DNA of 64,000 nt from Nectonema munidae (GCA_030549495.1 JAUIRK010000504.1:1-64000); one strand, 5' to 3'; shown: positions 46,463 through 58,361, numbered from the stretch's first letter. The notes: generated by a model from the letters alone, not told the origin. A program made the numbers and translations.

Positions 46463-46773
46463 GGGTAGGTATAAAATAAGTTGCAAAAGTAAAGCTTTGA
46501 GTTTTGAAAAGTGAAAATTCGTCCTTTATTTTTGTTAACTCGATGTAAATAATGTCCATGCGAACAAATTTATAAAATATTTAAAATATATTTCAATTTT
46601 TCAAAAATATTTAGTAAAATTTTTAATTTCTTTAAAATTAAAAAGCATATTTCATTCTCTTTTGTTTTTAACAATGCCCTTTATTCAAAATATGAATTAA
46701 AATATATATTACTAGAAATTGTAAGTTCTCTTGTATTTGGTCATTATCATATAGCATACACTATGTGAAAGAC

Positions 46774-46833
46774 AGGTTTCGGTGATTGAAACCTAACCAA
46801 TTCCACTTTTGGTTTCAAACTATAAGGTTTGAA
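46774..46833. repeat. Paired short inverted repeats in island 1
   Basis: Two hairpin-forming repeats lie side by side. The first has a 7-bp stem, AGGTTTC and GAAACCT, around a 7-base loop (46,774-46,794). The second has a 7-bp stem, TTCAAAC and GTTTGAA, around a 6-base loop (46,814-46,833). A shorter one, CCCTT-GT-AAGGG, lies at 46,909-46,920. All are unchanged in the second island, offset 12,611 bp. Role unknown. Confidence 0.65.
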
Positions 46834-46970
46834 CTGGCATTTAGTGGCTACGGATAATTAAAAGACTTTTTAACCCCCTTGAAATCCCGTTTTTTTCTTT
46901 TGTTCTCCCCCTTGTAAGGGCTATTCACCCCTTTTTAATTCCATATTTTTCACCGCCCCCTCTCTAACTG

Positions 46971-49672
46971 TGCCTGCCTGTGTTTAAGTGCTCCCTGTTT
47001 CTGCTTGCCTATTATTTAAGTCCTACCTGTGCTTAAGTGCTCCTTGTTTATGCCTTCCTGTGTTTGGGTGTTCCCTGTTTGTGCCTTCGTGTGTTTGAGT
47101 GCCCTCTGCTGGTGCTTGCCTGTGTTAAAGTGCTCCCTTTTTGTGCCTGAATCTATTTAAGTGCTCCCTGTTTGTGCTAGCATGTGTTTAAGTTTCCCTT
47201 GTTTGTGCCTCCCTGTGTTTAGGTTTTCCATATGTGTGCTCCCTGTTTGAGCCTACCTGTGTTTGAGTGCTACTTGTTTGTGTTTGTCTGTGTTATAGTG
47301 CCCCATGTTTGAGTGCCTCCTAATTTTACCTTCCTGTGTTTGAATGCGCCCTGTTGGTGCTTACGTGTGTTAAAGTGGTCCCTTTTTGTGCCTGTCTCTG
47401 TTTAAGTGCTACCTGTTTGTGCCTGCCTGTGTTTAATTCTACCTTGATTGTGCTTGCGTATGTTGGTTTCTCCCTGTTTGAGCTTGCCTGTGTTTAAGTG
47501 CTCCCTGTTTCTGGTTGCTTATTGTTTAAATCCTACCTGTGTTTAAGTGCTCCTTGTTTGTGCCTGCCTGTGTTTGAGTGCTCCCTATTTTGCCTGTGTT
47601 TGAGTGCTCCCTATTTTGCATGTGTGTGTATGAGTGCCCTCTGTTAGTACTTGCCTGTGTTTAAGTGTTCCCTTTTTGTGCTTAAATCTGTTTAAGTGCT
47701 TGCATGTAGTTAAGTCCACTCTGTTTGTGCCTGCATGTGTCGGGTGCTCGCTGTGTTTGAGTGCCTGCCTGTGTTTAAGTGCTCCCTTTTCTTCTTGCAC
47801 TCGTTGCTTGTGTCTGACTGTGTTTAGATGCTCCCTGTTGATTTAGTGCTCGTTGTTTGTTAATGCCTGTGTTTGAGTGCTCTCTGTTTGTAACGGCCTG
47901 CGTTTGAGTGTTATCTGTTTGCGCCTGCATATGTCTAAGTGCTCGCTGTTTGTACCTGCCTGTGTTTAATTCCACCTTGTGTGTGCTTGCATATGTTGGG
48001 TTCTCCATATTTGAGTGCCTGCCTGGGTTTAAGTGCTCCATGTTACTGCCTGCTTATTGCTTAAGTTCTACCTGTGTTTAAGTGCCTCTTGTTTGTGCCT
48101 GAGCGTGTTTGGGTGATCCCTGTTGATTGAGTGCTCGTCGTTTGTTCCTGCCTTTGTTTGAGTGCCTCCTGTTTTTGCTTGTATGTGCTTCTTATGTTTG
48201 AGTGCCCTCTGTTGGTGCTTGCCTGTGTTAAAGTGTTCCCTTTTTGTGCCGAATCTGTTTAAGTGCTCCCTGTTTGAGCTTGCATGTGTTTAAGTGTTTC
48301 CTGTTTGTGCCAGCCTGTGTTTAAGTCCTCCCTGTTTGTGCCTACCTGTGTTTGAGTGCTCCCTTTTTGAACCTGCCTATGTTTGAGTGCTCCTTGTTTG
48401 TGTCTGCCTGTGTTATAGTGCCCCATGTTTGAGTGCCTCCTGTTTATGCCTGATTGTGTTTGAATGGCCCCTGTTGGTGTTTGCCTGTGTTAAAGTGCTC
48501 CCTTTTTGTGCCTGTCTCTGTTTAACTGCTCCCTGTTTGTGCCTGCCTGTGTTTAAGTCAACCCTATTTGTGCCCGCGTGTGTTGGGTTCTCCCTGTTTG
48601 AGTGCCTGCCTGTGTTTAAGTGCTCCTTGTTTCTGCTAGACTATTGTTTAAGTCCTACCTGTGTTTAAGTGCTCCTTGTTGTGCCTGCCTGTGTTTGGGT
48701 GCTCCCTGTTGATAGAGTGCTCGTTGTTTATTCCTGCCTGTGTTTGAGTGCTCCCTATTTTGCCTATGTGTGTTTGAGTGCCCTCTGTTGGTACTTGCCT
48801 GTGTTTAAGTGTTCCCTTTTTGTGTCTAAATCTGTTTAAGTGCTTGCATGTGGTTAAGTCCACACTGTTTGTGCCTGCCTATGTCGGGTGCTCGCTATTT
48901 TTGAATGCCTGCCTGTGTTTAAGTGCCCCCTTCTTTCCTTGTCCTCGTTGTTTGTGTCAGACTGTGTTTGGATGCTCCCTGTTGATTTAGTGCTCGTTGT
49001 TTGTTAATGCCTGTATTTGAGTGCTCTCTGTTTGTAACTGCCTGCGTTTGAGTGTTACCTGTTTGCGCCTGCCTGTGTCTAAGTACTCGCTGTTTGTGCC
49101 TGCCTGTTTTTAATTCCACCTTGTTTGTGCTTGCGTATGTTGGGTTCTCCCTATTTGAGTGCCTGCCTGTATTGTGCTCCCTGTTTCTGCCTGCTTATTA
49201 ATTAAGTCCTACCTGTGTTTAAGTACTCCTTGTTTGTGCCTGACCGTGTTTGAGTGCTTCCTGTTGATTGAGTGCTTGTCGTTTGTTCCTGCCTGTTTTT
49301 GAGTGCTCCCTGTTTTTGCCTGTATGTGCTTCCTGTTTGTGCCTTCCTGTGTTTGAGTGCCCTCTGTTGGTGCTTGCCTGTAAAGTGCTTTTTTTTTGTG
49401 CCTGAATCTGTTTAAATGCTCCCTGTTTGAGCTTGCATGTGTTTAAGTGTTCCCTGTTTGTGCCAGCCTGTGTTTAAGTCTTCCCTGTTAGTGCCTGCCT
49501 GTGTTTGAGTGCTCCCTTTTTGAGCCTTCCTGTGTTTGGGTGCTCCTTGTTTGTGTCTGCCTGTATTATAGTGCCCCATCTTTGAGTGCCTCCTGTTTAT
49601 GCCTGCTTGTTTTTGAATCCCCCTGTTGGTGCTTGCCTGTATTAAAGTGCTCCCTTTTTGCGCCTGCCTGTG
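46971..49672. repeat. Block D1, right flank of divergent monomers
   Basis: These are divergent 31-bp monomers without unit 1. They match 59,582-62,872, at 12,611-bp offset up to about 47,560 and 13,199 bp afterwards, because D2 has 588 bp more. Internally, 47,585-48,041 and 48,729-49,119 resemble each other at 1,144-bp spacing. Both contain TGCTTGCATGTGGTTAAG-like monomers, GTCGGGTGCTCGCT and CCCTGTTGATTTAGTGC. Homology to D2 stops near 49,672, where type S/L HOR sequence begins with a TTTGAGCCTTCC hybrid unit. Confidence 0.85.
47585..49672. repeat. 1,144-bp divergent higher-order repeat, about two copies
   Basis: Two successive segments of the D1 right flank, about 47,585-48,728 and 48,729-49,672 (incomplete), align at 1,144 bp, close to 37 monomers. 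Shared features include CTATTTTGC followed by GTGTGTG, the GTACTTGCC monomer, a TTGCATGTGGTTAAG-like monomer, GTCGGGTGCTCGCT and TTGATTTAGTGCTCG. They differ at many positions, so this HOR is older than the 570-bp one. The same 1,144-bp spacing is seen in D2 (60,784 onward and 61,928 onward). Confidence 0.75.
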
Positions 49673-50929
49673 TTTAAGTCAACTCTGTTTGTGCCTGCAT
49701 GTGTTTGAGTGCTCCCTGTTTGAGCCTTCCTGTGTTTGAGTGCTCGTTGTTTGTGACTGCCTGTGTTATAGTGCCCCATGTTTGTGCCTGCCTCTATTTG
49801 AGTGCCACCTGTTGTTTGAGTGCTCCTTGTTTGTGTCTATCCGTGCTTGAGTGCTCAATATTTGTGCCTGCCTGTGTTTGAGTGCCTTCTGTTTGTGCCT
49901 GCCTGTGTTTGTGTCCTCCTTGTTTGTGCGTTCCTGTCTTTGTCTGGCCCCTGTAGGTGTTTACCTGTTTTAAAGTGCTCCCTTTTTTCTGGCTAAATCT
50001 GTTTAAGTGCTACCTGTTTGTTCTTGTATGTGTTTAAGTTTTCCCTATTTGTGCCTGCCTGTGTTTAAATCCTCCCTGTTTGTGCCTGCCTGTGTTTGAG
50101 TGCTCGCTGTTTGTGCCTGCCTGTGTTTGAGTGCTCCCTGTTTCAACCTGCCTGTGTTTGAGTGCTCCTTATTTGTGTCTGCCTGTGTTATAGTGTCCCA
50201 TGTTTGAGTCCCTCTTGTTTTTGCTTGCTTGTGCCTTCCTGTGTTTGAATGCCCCTTGTTGGTGCTTGCCTGTGTTAAAGTTTTCCCTTTTTGAGCCTGA
50301 ATATGTTTAAGTGCTCCCTGTTTGTGAGTGCCTGTGTTATAGTGCCCCATGTTTGTGCCTGCCTCTGTTTGAGTGCCTCCTGTTGTTTGAGTGCTCCCTG
50401 TTTGTGTCTGTCCGTGCTTGAGTGCCCAATATTTGTGCCTGCCTGTGTTTGAGTGCCTTCTGTTTGTGCCTGCCTGTGTTTGTGTCCTCCTTGTTTGTGC
50501 GTTCCTGTCTTTGTGTGGCCCCTGTAGGTGTTTACCTGTTTTAAAGTGCTCCCTTTTTCTGGCTGAATCTGTTTAAGTGCTACCTGTTTGTGCTTGCATG
50601 TGTTTAAGTTTTCCCTGTTTGTGCCTGCCTGTGTTTAAATCCTCCCTGTTTCTGCCTGCCTGTGTTTGAGTGCTCGCTGTTTGTGCCTGCCTGTATTTGA
50701 GTGCTCCCTGTTTCAACCTGCCTGTGTTTGAGTGCTCCTTATTTGTGTCTGCCTGTGTTTGGGTGCTCCCTGTTTGAACCTGCCTGTGTTTGAGTGCTCC
50801 TTATTTGTGTCTGCCTGTGTTATATTGTCCCATGTTTGAGTCCCTCTTGTTTTTGCCTGCTTGTGCCTTCCTGTGTTTGAATGCCCCTTGTTGGTGCTTG
50901 CCTGTGTTAAAGTACTCCCCTTTTGAGCC
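49673..50929. repeat. HOR segment between D1 and the composite block
   Basis: Unit 1 markers at 49,828 and 50,399. The first HOR begins with S-type hybrid units and carries GTCTGGCCCC in unit 4 and GTTCTTGTATG in unit 7. The second includes the same 62-bp two-monomer insertion (near 50,757) seen near 44,560. The stretch 49,673-50,640 is repeated at about 51,765-52,700 with an offset of 2,091-2,092 bp. No gene is visible. Confidence 0.85.
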
Positions 50930-51770
50930 TGAATCTGTTTAAGTGCTCCCTGTTTTTAAGTCCACCCTGTTTGTACCTGCGTGTGTTGGGTTTTCCCTGT
51001 TTGAGCCCTTGTTTGAACCTGCCTGCGTTTGAGTGCTCCGTATTGGTGTCTGCCTATGTTATAGTGCCCCATGTTTGAGTGCCTCCTGTTTATGTCTGAT
51101 TGTGTTTGAATGCCCCCTGTTGGTGTTTGCCTGTGTTAAAGTGCTCTCTTTTTGTGTCTGTCTCTGTTTAAGTGCTCCCTGTTTGTGCCTGCATGTGTTT
51201 AAGTCAACCCTGTTTGTGCCTGCGTGTGTTGGGTTCTCCCTGTTTGTGTGCCTGCCTGTGTTTAAGTGCTACTTGTTTCTGCTTGACTATTGTTTAAGTC
51301 CTACATGTGTTTAAGTGCTCCTTGTTTGTGCCTGACCGTGTTTGGGTGCTTCCTGTTGATTGAGTGCTTGTCGTTTGTTCCTGCCTGTTTTTGTGTGCTC
51401 CCTGTTTTTGCCTGTATGTGCTTCCTGTTTGTGCCTTCCTGTGTTTGAGTGCCCTCTGTTGGTGCTTGCCTGTAAAGTGCTCCCTTTTTGTGCCTGAATC
51501 TGTTTAAGTGCTCCCTGTTTGAGCTTGCATGTGTTTAAGTGTTCCCTGTTTGTGCCAGCCTGTGTTTAAGTCTTCCCTGTTAGTGCCTGCCTGTGTTTGA
51601 GTGCTCCCTTTTTGAGCCTTCCTGTGTTTGGGTGCTCCTTGTTTGTGTCTGCCTGTATTATAGTGCCCCATCTTTGAGTGCCTCCTGTTTATGCCTGCTT
51701 GTTTTTGAATCCCCCTGTTGGTGCTTGCCTGTATTAAAGTGCTCCCTTTTTGCGCCTGACTGTGTTTAAG
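50930..51770. repeat. Composite divergent block (D left edge joined to D right edge)
   Basis: The left part, to about 51,332, matches 44,745-45,120 of D1 (offset 6,194 to 6,209 bp). The right part, from about 51,333, matches 49,241-49,672 (offset 2,092 bp). The join lies in the shared string CTTGTTTGTGCCTG, just before ACCGTG. The roughly 4.1 kb between these points in D1, including the A+T-rich island, is absent. It is therefore a recombination product of two D blocks or an internally deleted one. Confidence 0.85.
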
Positions 51771-54700
51771 TCAACCCTGTTTGTGCCTGCATGTGTTTGA
51801 GTGCTCCCTGTTTGAGCCTTCCTGTGTTTGAGTGCTCCTTGTTTGTGACTGCCTGTGTTATAGTGCCCCATGTTTGTGCCTGCCTCTATTTGAGTGCCAC
51901 CTGTTGTTTGAGTGCTCCTTGTTTGTGTCTGTCCGTGCTTGAGTGCCCAATATTTGTGCCTGCCTGTGTTTGAGTGCCTTCTGTTTGTGCCTGCCTGTGT
52001 TTGTGTCCTCCTTGTTTGTGCGTTCCTGTCTTTGTCTGGCCCCTGTAGGTGTTTACCTGTTTTAAAGTGCTCCCTTTTTCTGGCTAAATCTGTTTAAGTG
52101 CTACCTGTTTGTTCTTGTATGTGTTTAAGTTTTCCCTATTTGTGCCTGCCTGTGTTTAAATCCTCCCTGTTTGTGCCTGCCTGTGTTTGAGTGCTCGCAG
52201 TTTGTGCCTGCCTGTGTTTGAGTGCTCCCTGTTTCAACCTGCCTGTGTTTGAGTGCTCCTTATTTGTGTCTGCCTGTGTTATAGTGTCCCATGTTTGAGT
52301 CCCTCTTGTTTTTGCTTGCTTGTGCCTTCCTGTGTTTGAATGCCCCTTGTTGGTGCTTGCCTGTGTTAAAGTTTTCCCTTTTTGAGCCTGAATATGTTTA
52401 AGTGCTCCCTGTTTGTGAGTGCCTGTGTTATAGTGCCCCATGTTTGTGCCTGCCTCTGTTTGAGTGCCTCCTGTTGTTTGAGTGCTCCCTGTTTGTGTCT
52501 GTCCGTGCTTGAGTGCCCAATATTTGTGCCTGCCTGTGTTTGAGTGCCTTCTGTTTGTGCCTGTCTGTGTTTGTGTCCTCCTTGTTTGTGCGTTCCTGTC
52601 TTTGTGTGGCCCCTGTAGGTGTTTACCTGTTTTAAAGTGCTCCCTTTTTCTGGCTGAATCTGTTTAAGTGCTACCTGTTTGTGCTTGCATGTGTTTAAAT
52701 TTTCCCTGTTTGTGCCTGGCTGTGTTTAAATCCTCCCTGTTTGTGCCTGCCTGTGTTTGAGTGCTCATTGTTTGTGCCTGTCTGTGTTTGAGTGCTCACT
52801 GTTTGAGCCTTCCTGTGTTTGAGTGCTCCTTGTTTGTGACTGCCTGTGTTATAGTGCCCCATGTTTGTGCCTGCCTCTGTTTGAGTGCCTCCTGTTGTTT
52901 GAGTGCTCCCTGTTTGTGTCTGTCCGTGCTTGAGTGCCCAATATTTGTGCCTACATGTGTTTGAGTGCCATCTGTTTGTGCCTGCCTGTTTTTGTGTCCT
53001 CCTTGTTTGTGCGTTCCTGTTTTTGTGTGGCCCCTGTAGGTGTTTACCTGTTTAAAGTGCTCCCATTTTCTGGCTGAATCTGTTTAAGTGCTACCTGTTT
53101 GTGCTTGCATGTATTTAAGTTTTCCCTGTTTGTGCCTGCTTGTGTTTAAATCCCCCTGTTTATGCCTGCCTGTGTTTGAGTGCTCCGTGTTTGTGCCTGC
53201 CTGTGTTTGAGTGCTCCCTGTTTCAACCTGCCTGTGTTTGAGTGATCCTTATTTGTGTCTGCCTGTGTTATAGTGTCCCATGTTTGAGTCCCTCTTGTTT
53301 TTGCCTGCTTGTGCCTTCCTGTGTTTGAATGCCCCTTGTTAGTGCTTGCCTGTGTTAAAGTACTCCGTTTTTGAGCCTGAATCTGTTTAAGTGCTCCCTG
53401 TTTGTGACTGCCTGTGTTAAAGTGCCCCATGTTTGTGCCTGCCTCTGTTTGAGTGCCTCCTTTTGTTTGAGTGCTCTCTGTTTGTGTCTGTCCGTGCTTG
53501 AGTGCCCAATATTTGTGCCTGCCTGTGTTTGAGTGTTTTTGAGTGCCTTCTGTTTGTGCCTGCCTGTGTTTGTGTCCTCCTTGTTTGTGCGTTCCTGTTT
53601 TTCTGTGGCCCCTGTAGGTGTTTACCTCTTTTAAAGTGCTCCCTTTTTCTGGCTGAATCTGTTTAAGTGCTACCTGTCTGTGCTTGCATGTGTTTAAGTT
53701 TTCCCTGTTTGTGCCTGCCTGTGTTTAAATCCTCCCTGTTTGTGCCTGCCTGTGTTTGAGTGCTCGCTGTTTGTGCCTGCCTGTGTTTGAGTGCACCCTG
53801 TTTCAACCTGCCTGTGTTTGAGTGCTCCTTATTTGTGTCTGCCTGTGTTATAGTGTCCCATGTTTGAGTCCCTCTTGTTTTTGCTTGTTTGTGCCTTCCT
53901 GTGTTTGAATGCTCCTTGTTGGTGCTTGCCTGTGTTAAAGTACTCCCCTTTTGAGCCTGAATCTGTTTAAGTGCTCCCTGTTTGTGAGTGCCTGTGTTAT
54001 AGTGCCCCATGTTTGTGCCTGCCTCTGTTTGAGTGCCTCCTGTTGTTTGAGTGCTCCCTGTTTGTGTCTGTCCGTGCTTGAGTGCCCAATATTTATGCCT
54101 GCCTGTGTTTGAGTGCTTTCTGTTTGTGCCTGCCTGTGTTTGTGTCCTCCTTGTTTGTGCGTTCCTGTCTTTGTGTCGCCCCTGTAGGTGTTTACCTGTT
54201 TTAAAGTGCTCCCTTTTTCTGGCTGAATCTGTTTAAGTGCTACCTGTTTGTGCTTGCATGTGTTTAAGTTTTCCCTGTTTGTGCCTGCCTGTGTTTAAAT
54301 CCTCCCTGTTTCTGCCTGCCTGTGTTTGAGTGCTCGCTGTTTGTGCCTGCCTGTGTTTGAGTGCTCCATGTTTCAACTTGCCTGTGTTTGAGTGCTCCTT
54401 ATTTGTGTCTGCCTGTGTTATAGTGTCCCATGTTTGAGTCCCTCTTGTTTTAGCTTGCTTGTGCCTTCCTTGTGTTTGAATTCCCCTTGTTGGTGCTTGC
54501 CTGTGTTAAAGTACTCCCTTTTTGAGCCTGAATCTGTTTAAGTGCTCCCTGTTTGTGAGTGCCTGTGTTATAGTGCCCCATGTTTGTGCCTGCGTCTGTT
54601 TGAGTGCCTCCTGTTGTTTGAGTGCTCCCTGTTTGTGTCTGTCCGTGCTTGAGTGCCCAATATTTGTGCCTGCCTGTGTTTGAGTGCCTTCTGTTTGTGC

Positions 54701-57239
54701 CTGCCTGTGTTTGTATCCTCCTTGTTTGTGTGTTCCTGTTTTTGTGTGGCCCCTGTAGGTGTTTACCTGTTTTAAAGTGCTCCCTTTTTCTGACTGAATC
54801 TGTTTAAGTGCTACCTGTTTGTGCTTAAATGTGTTTAAGTTTTCCATGTTTGTGCCTGCCTGTGTTTAAATCCTCTCTGTTTGTGCCTGCCTGTGTTTGA
54901 GTGCTCCCTGTTTGTGCCTGCCTGTGTTTGAGTGCTCCCTGTTTCAACCTGCCTGTGTTTGAGTGCTCCTTATTTGTGTCTGCCTGTGTTATAGTGTCCC
55001 ATGTTTGAGTCCCTCATGTTTTTGCTTGCTTGTGCCTTCCTGTGTTTGAATGCCCCTTGTTGGTGCTTGCCTGTGTTAAAGTACTCCCTTTTTGAGCCTG
55101 AATCTGTTTAAGTGCTCCCTGTTTGTGAGTGCCTGTGTTATAGTGCCCCATGTTTGTGCCTGCCTCTGTTTGAGTGCCTCCTGTTGTTTGAGTGCTCCCT
55201 GTTTGTGTCTGTCCGTGCTTGAGTGCCCAATATTTGTGCCTGCCTGTGTTTGAGTGCCTTCTGTTTGTCCCTGCCTGTGTTTGTGTCCTCCTTGTTTGTG
55301 TGTTCCTGTTTTTGTGTGGCCCCTGTAGGTGTTTACCTGTTTTAAAGTGCTCCCTTTTTCTGGCTGAATCTGTTTAAGTGCTACCTGTTTGTGCTTAAAT
55401 GTGTTTAAGTTTTCCCTGTTTGTGCCTGCCTGTGTTTAAATCCTCCCTGTTTGTGCCTGCCTGTGTTTGAGTGCTCCCTGTTTGTGCCTGCCTGTGTTTG
55501 AGTGCTCCCTGTTTGAACCTGCCTGTGTTTGAGTGCTCCTTATTTGTGTCTGCCTGTGTTATAGTGTCCCATGTTTGAGTCCCTCTTGTTTTTGCTTGCT
55601 TGTGCCTTCCTGTGTTTGAATGCCCCTTGTTGGTGCTTGCCTGTGTTAAAGTACTCCCTTTTTGAGCCTGAATCTGTTTAAGTGCTCCCTGTTTGTGAGT
55701 GCCTGTGTTATAGTGCCCAATGTTTTGTGCCTGCCTCTGTTTGAGTGCCTCCTGTTGTTTGAGTGCTCCCTGTTTGTGTCTGTCCGTGCTTGAGTGTCCA
55801 ATATTTGTGCCTGCCTGTGTTTGTGCCTGCCTGTGTTTGTGTCCTCCTTGTTTGTGCGTTCCTATTTTTATGTGGCCCCTGTAGGTGTTTACCTGTTTTA
55901 AAGTGCTCCCTTTTTCTGGCTGAATCTGTTTAAGTGCTACCTGTTTGTTCTTGCATGTGTTTAAGTTTTCCCTATTTGTGCCTGCCTGTGTTTAAATCCT
56001 TCCTGTTTGTGCCTGCCTGTGTTTGAGTGCTCGCTGTTTGTGCCTGCCTGTGTTTGAGTGCTCCCTGTTTCAACCTGCCTGTGCTTGAGTGCTCCTTATT
56101 TGTGTCTGCCTGTGTTATAGTGTCCCATGTTTGAGTCCCTCTTGTTTTTGCTTGCTTGGGCCTTCCTGTGTTTGAATGCCCCTTGTTGGTGCTTGCCTGT
56201 GTTAAAGTACTCCCTTTTTGAGCCTGAATCTGTTTAAGTGCTCCCTGTTTGTGAGTGCATAGTGCCCCATGTTTGTGCCTGCCTCTGTTTGAGTGCCTCC
56301 TGTTGTTTGAGTGCTCCCTGTTTGTGTCTGTCCGTGCTTGAGTGCCCAATATTTGTGCCTGCCTGTGTTTGAGTGCCTTCTGTTTGTGCCTGTCTGTGTT
56401 TGTGTCCTCCTTGATTGTGCGTTCCTGTCTTTGTGTGGCCCCTGTAGGTGTTTACCTGTTTTAAAGTGCTCCCTTTTTCTGGCTGAATCTGTTTAAGTGC
56501 TACCTGTTTGTGCTTGCATGTGTTTAAGTTTTCCCTGTTTGTGCCTGGCTGTGTTTAAATCCTCCCTGTTTGTGCCTGCCTGTGTTTGAGTGCTCCCTGT
56601 TTGTGCCTGTCTGTGTTTGAGTGCTCAATGTTTGAGCCTTCCTGTGTTTGAGTGCTCCTTGTTTGTGACTGCCTGTGTTATAGTGCCCCATGTTTGTGCC
56701 TGCCTCTGTTTAAGTGCCTCCTCTTGTTTGAGTGCTCCCTGTTTGTGTCTGTCCGTGCTTGAGTGCCCAATATTTGTGCCTACATGTGTTTGAGTGCCAT
56801 CTGTTTGTGTCTGCCTGTTTTTGTGTCCTCCTTGTTTGTGCGTTCCTGTTTTTGTGTGGCACCTGTAGGTGTTTACCTATTTTAAAGTGCTCCGTTTTTC
56901 TGTCTGAATCTGTTTAAGTGCTACCTGTTTGTGCTTGCATGTGTTTAAGTTTTCCCTGTTTGTGCCTGCCTGTGTTTAAATCCTCCCTGTTTCTGCCTGC
57001 CTGTGTTTGAGTGCTCGCTGTTTGTGCCTGCCTGTGTTTGAGTGCTCCCTGTTTCAACCTGCCTGTGTTTGAGTGCTCCTTATTTATGTCTGCCTGTGTT
57101 ATAGTGTCCCATGTTTGAGTCCCTCTTGTTTTTGCTTGCTTGTGTCTTCCTGTGTTTAAATGCCCCTTGTTGGTGCTTGCCTGTGTTAAAGTACTCCCCT
57201 TTTGAGCCTGAATCTGTTTAAGTGATCCCTGTTTGTGCC
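51771..57239. repeat. HOR array between the composite block and D2
   Basis: Unit 1 markers lie at 51,920, 52,490, 52,911, 53,479, 54,059, 54,630, 55,200, 55,771, 56,319 and 56,740. Most spacings are 570 or 571 bp; those from 52,490 and 56,319 are 421 bp (type S, unit 8 with GGCTG). The HOR at 53,479 is 580 bp because of a 10-bp duplication (TGTTTTTGAG) after unit 2. Several copies carry the GCTCGCTG/GTGAGTGCC haplotype. No gene is visible. Confidence 0.9.
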
Positions 57240-58361
57240 TGCCTGTTTTTAAGTCCACCCTGTTTGTACCTGCGTGTGTTGGGTTTTCCCTGTTTGAGCC
57301 CTTGTTTGAACCTGCCTGCGTTTGAGTGCTCCGTATTGGTGTCTGTCTATGTTATAGTGCCCCATGTTTGAGTGCCTCCTGTTTATGTCTGATTGTGTTT
57401 GAATGCCCCCTGTTGGTGTTTGCCTGTGTTAAAGTGCTCTTTTTGTGTCTGTCTCTGTTTAAGTGCTCCCTGTTTGTGCCTGCATGTGTTTAAGTCAACC
57501 CTGTTTGTGCCTGCGTGTGTTGGGTTCTCCCTGTTTGTGTGCCTGCCTGTGTTTAAGTGCTTCTTGTTTCTGCTTGACTATTGTTTAAGTCCTACATGTG
57601 TTTAAGTGCTCCTTGTTTGTGCCTGCCTGTGTTTGGGTGCTCCCTGTTGATAGAGTGCTCGTTGTTTGTTCCTGCCTGTGTTTGAGTGCTCTCTATTTTG
57701 CCTGTGTGTGTTTGAGTGCTCTCTGTTGGTACTTGCCTGTGTTCCCTTTTTGTGCTTAATTCTGATTAAGTGCTTGCATGTGGTTAAGTCCACACTGTTT
57801 GTGCCTGCCTGTGTCGGGTTGTTTAAGTGCTCCCTGTTTCTGCTTGCCTATTGTTTAAGTGCTCCTTGTTTGTGCCTGACTGTGTTTGGGTGCTCCCTGT
57901 TGATTGAGTGTCCGTTGTTTATAACTGCCTGTGTTTGAGTGCTTCCTGTGTTTAAGTCCACCCTGTTTGTGTCTGCCTGACTCTTGTTGTTTAAGTGCGC
58001 CCTGTTTGTGTTTAAGTCCTCTTTGTTTGTGCGTTCTTGTGTTTGAGTCCCCCTGTTGGTGCCTGCTTGTGTTTAAGTGCTCCCTGTTTCTGCTTGCCTA
58101 TTGTTTAAGTCCTACTTGGGTTTAATTGCTTCTTGTTTGTGCCTGACCGTGTTTGGATGCTCCCTGTTGATTGAGTGCTCGTCGTTTGTTCCTGCCTGTG
58201 TTGGAGTGCTCCCTGTTTTTGCCTGTATATGCTTGAGTGCTTTCTGCTTGTGTTTGAGTGCCCCCTGTTGGTGTTAAAGTGCAACCTTTTTGTGACTGAA
58301 TCTGTTTAATTGCTCCATTTGTGCCTGAATGTGTTTAGGTGTCCCCTGTTTGGGCCTGCAT
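57240..58361. repeat. Block D2, left flank of divergent monomers
   Basis: This is a second copy of 44,760-45,774, beginning with the TTTAAGTCCACC and TTGGGTTTTCCC monomers. It keeps the AACCTGCCTGCG stretch that D1 lacks near 44,820 but the composite block has. It also includes CTATTTTGCCTGTG near 57,693, absent from D1. Several indels separate the two flanks although the adjacent islands are nearly identical. Confidence 0.85.

Larger units (their letters stand above)
45775..46970. other. A+T-rich island in block D1 (about 1.2 kb)
   Basis: This is the first of two non-satellite islands. It starts after GGGCCTGCATGT and ends at CTCTCTAAC, where monomers resume at TGTGCCTGCCTG. By eye it is strongly A+T-rich, apart from C-rich runs in the last 100 bp (CCCCCTT, CTCCCCCTTG, ACCGCCCCC). 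Several inverted repeats are present. A 102-codon frame on the minus strand (46,251-46,559) is Lys-, Phe- and Ile-rich, resembles nothing I know and is interrupted in the second island, so I do not call it a gene. It may be an insertion or a piece of unrelated host DNA; I do not recognise a family. Confidence 0.85.

Noticed and set aside
46251-46559. 102-codon minus-strand frame in the A+T-rich island
   Set aside because: Low-complexity Lys/Phe/Ile composition, no known domain, and the second, nearly identical island carries indels of about 13 and 8 bp inside it that disrupt the frame.
46826-46840. GGTTTGAACTGG as a tRNA-type B box, hinting at a SINE
   Set aside because: It matches the B box only partly, no convincing A box lies at the right distance, and the sequence is also explained by the TTCAAAC/GTTTGAA inverted repeat.
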